In this document: in pieces, positions 63,272-64,000 of the stretch | Layout: every line of letters starts with the position of its first letter | How positions within the stretch are numbered: position 1 is the stretch's first letter | Assembly (NCBI RefSeq): GCF_023072595.1 | Contig: NZ_JALLGK010000001.1 | Span: 1,178,001 to 1,242,000 of the forward strand | Length of the DNA: 64,000 bases | From: Streptomyces sp. XM4193 | Lineage (GTDB): Bacteria; Actinomycetota; Actinomycetes; Streptomycetales; Streptomycetaceae | Direction: 5' to 3' | The notes under the pieces: model-generated | What the model was told of the DNA's origin: nothing | The model's input: only the letters and a program-made list of their open reading frames with translations | Databases searched by the model: none | Position numbers and translations under genes: made by a program

Positions 63272-64000
63272 CTACTCGGCGCGGAGGAAGGCGCTGGTGG
63301 TGACCTGGCCGATCTTCCGCAGTCGGGTGCCGCCGTCGGCGAGGTGCTTGTCGGTGGCCTCCTTGACGCCCTGCCACACCCGGTCGTCGTAGTCGTCGAC
63401 GACGATCACCGCGCCGGGCGCGGCCAGTTGCTCGACCCAGTCGAGGTCCGCCTTGACGCCCTGTGCCGAGTGGTCGCCGTCGACGACGATCACGCCGAAC
63501 TCGCTGCCGGCGAGCGCGGTGTGGATCCGAGGGGCGGTGGAGTAGCCGCGCAAGAGGCGGAGCCGGTCGGGGAGTACGCCGGTGTAGTGCAGGTTGGCGC
63601 GTACGACGTCCTCGTTGATCGGGGTGCCGGAGGCGTCGACGTCGATCGTCATCTCTTCCTGGAGCTGTACGGAGGCGATCGGGTCGACGATCGTCAGTTC
63701 GTACGGGATGCCGGCGCGCAGCAGTTGCCGGGCGAGGCAGCCGGCGAAGAGCCCGTAGAGGGTGCCGATCTCCAGCACCCGGCCGTTGGGCGGCCGCAGC
63801 AGCGGTGTGGTGGCGAGCTTGCCGAGAATGTTGGAGGTGCCGCCGGCGATCCGGCCGACGCCGCGGTTCTCCGCCTCGACGAGTGTGCGGTACGCCTGGA
63901 TGACGGCGCGGCGCGCGTGCTTCTCGCCGGTGACGTCGGCGACCTGCTTCGTCACGGCGGTGATCTGGCCGGGCCCGGGGTGACGGTTGAATCGGCGGCC
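63272..64000 (-). CDS. Class I SAM-dependent methyltransferase (5' end probably outside window)
   Basis: Methyltransferase of the Methyltransf_24/cephalosporin-hydroxylase-like type. Motif I VLEIGTLYGLFAGCLAR, acidic motif II YELTIVDPIAS, and VIVVDGDHSAQGVKADLDWVEQL followed by GAVIVVDDYDD are clear; the end is QVTTSAFLRAE. GTG at 63955 gives 227 residues, but the frame stays open to the window edge with a protein-like stretch (RFNRHPGPGQITA), so the true start may lie beyond 64000. Substrate unknown; similar proteins modify sugars or small molecules in cell-wall and antibiotic pathways. Confidence 0.8.
   Translation of the reverse strand, partial: GRRFNRHPGPGQITAVTKQVADVTGEKHARRAVIQAYRTLVEAENRGVGRIAGGTSNILGKLATTPLLRPPNGRVLEIGTLYGLFAGCLARQLLRAGIPYELTIVDPIASVQLQEEMTIDVDASGTPINEDVVRANLHYTGVLPDRLRLLRGYSTAPRIHTALAGSEFGVIVVDGDHSAQGVKADLDWVEQLAAPGAVIVVDDYDDRVWQGVKEATDKHLADGGTRLRKIGQVTTSAFLRAE

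Noticed and set aside
61153-64000. Possible cas genes around the array
   Set aside because: No frame on either strand shows Cas1, Cas2, Cas3 or Cascade features; the methyltransferase at the right edge is unrelated.

Overview
The window is a piece of chromosome from a high-GC actinomycete, almost certainly a Streptomyces. The evidence is the very strong G/C preference at third codon positions, the many GTG starts and GTGA/ATGA overlaps, several DUF397 plus XRE-DUF5753 (WhiJ/Scr1-type) loci, a second short nuo cluster beside korAB, a macrolide glycosyltransferase, and Tat/Sec exported proteins of Streptomyces type. From memory, the order korBA - kinase pair - nuoABCHIJKLMN - htpX - yajQ resembles a conserved core block of S. 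coelicolor; this could not be checked here.

Layout. 1-2.5 kb: 3' part of a cation P-type ATPase. 2.6-5.3 kb: DUF397 proteins, an XRE-DUF5753 regulator, a SnoaL-like protein and a coupled small-gene pair. 5.4-7.4 kb: two VOC proteins and a small secreted SH3-like protein. 7.5-13.5 kb: a probable N-acetylgalactosamine/galactosamine catabolic locus (tagatose-bisphosphate-type aldolase, PfkB sugar-phosphate kinase, AgaS-type SIS protein, divergent DeoR regulator and an exported GH109 alpha-N-acetylgalactosaminidase). 13.9-20.5 kb: secreted M28 aminopeptidase, macrolide glycosyltransferase, IS5-type transposase relic, an unusual ligand-binding protein without a signal peptide, a Tat-exported DUF4185 protein and RarD. 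20.8-27.5 kb: korAB, then a NarL-type response regulator with two tandem kinases that share a nearly identical 3' block. 27.8-34.5 kb: a CitA/CitB-type two-component system divergent from tctCBA, with a strong terminator. 34.8-40.6 kb: FG-GAP protein, ribokinase, a whiJ-like cluster (HATPase, XRE-DUF5753, two DUF397) and an SDR. 41.1-44.8 kb: an EccD-like membrane protein and an EspI-like ATPase with no other type VII secretion genes nearby. 45.2-56.1 kb: nuoABCHIJKLMN, lacking D, E, F and G. 56.4-61.2 kb: HtpX, YccF, a TetR/MFS efflux pair and YajQ. 61.3-63.2 kb: tRNA-Tyr, then a small islet ending in a diverged copy of the tRNA 3' half. The islet holds a broken GntR-type regulator and an orphan type I-E-like CRISPR array (8 repeats, 7 spacers); two decayed CRISPR repeats lie just beyond it. 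The window ends in a methyltransferase that probably runs off the edge.

How the genes work together. KorAB can reduce ferredoxin, and the complex-I-like cluster has no NADH module, so a ferredoxin-linked respiratory role is a reasonable inference. The kinase/response regulator set lies next to korAB. The CitA/CitB-type pair probably controls the divergent tricarboxylate transporter. The DeoR regulator probably controls the amino-sugar genes and the TetR regulator the MFS pump. The most unusual items are the tRNA-flanked CRISPR islet with its relic repeats, the kinase block with its odd C/A-wobble codons, the orphan EccD/EspI pair, and the long Pro/Ala-rich tails and inserts on most nuo subunits.
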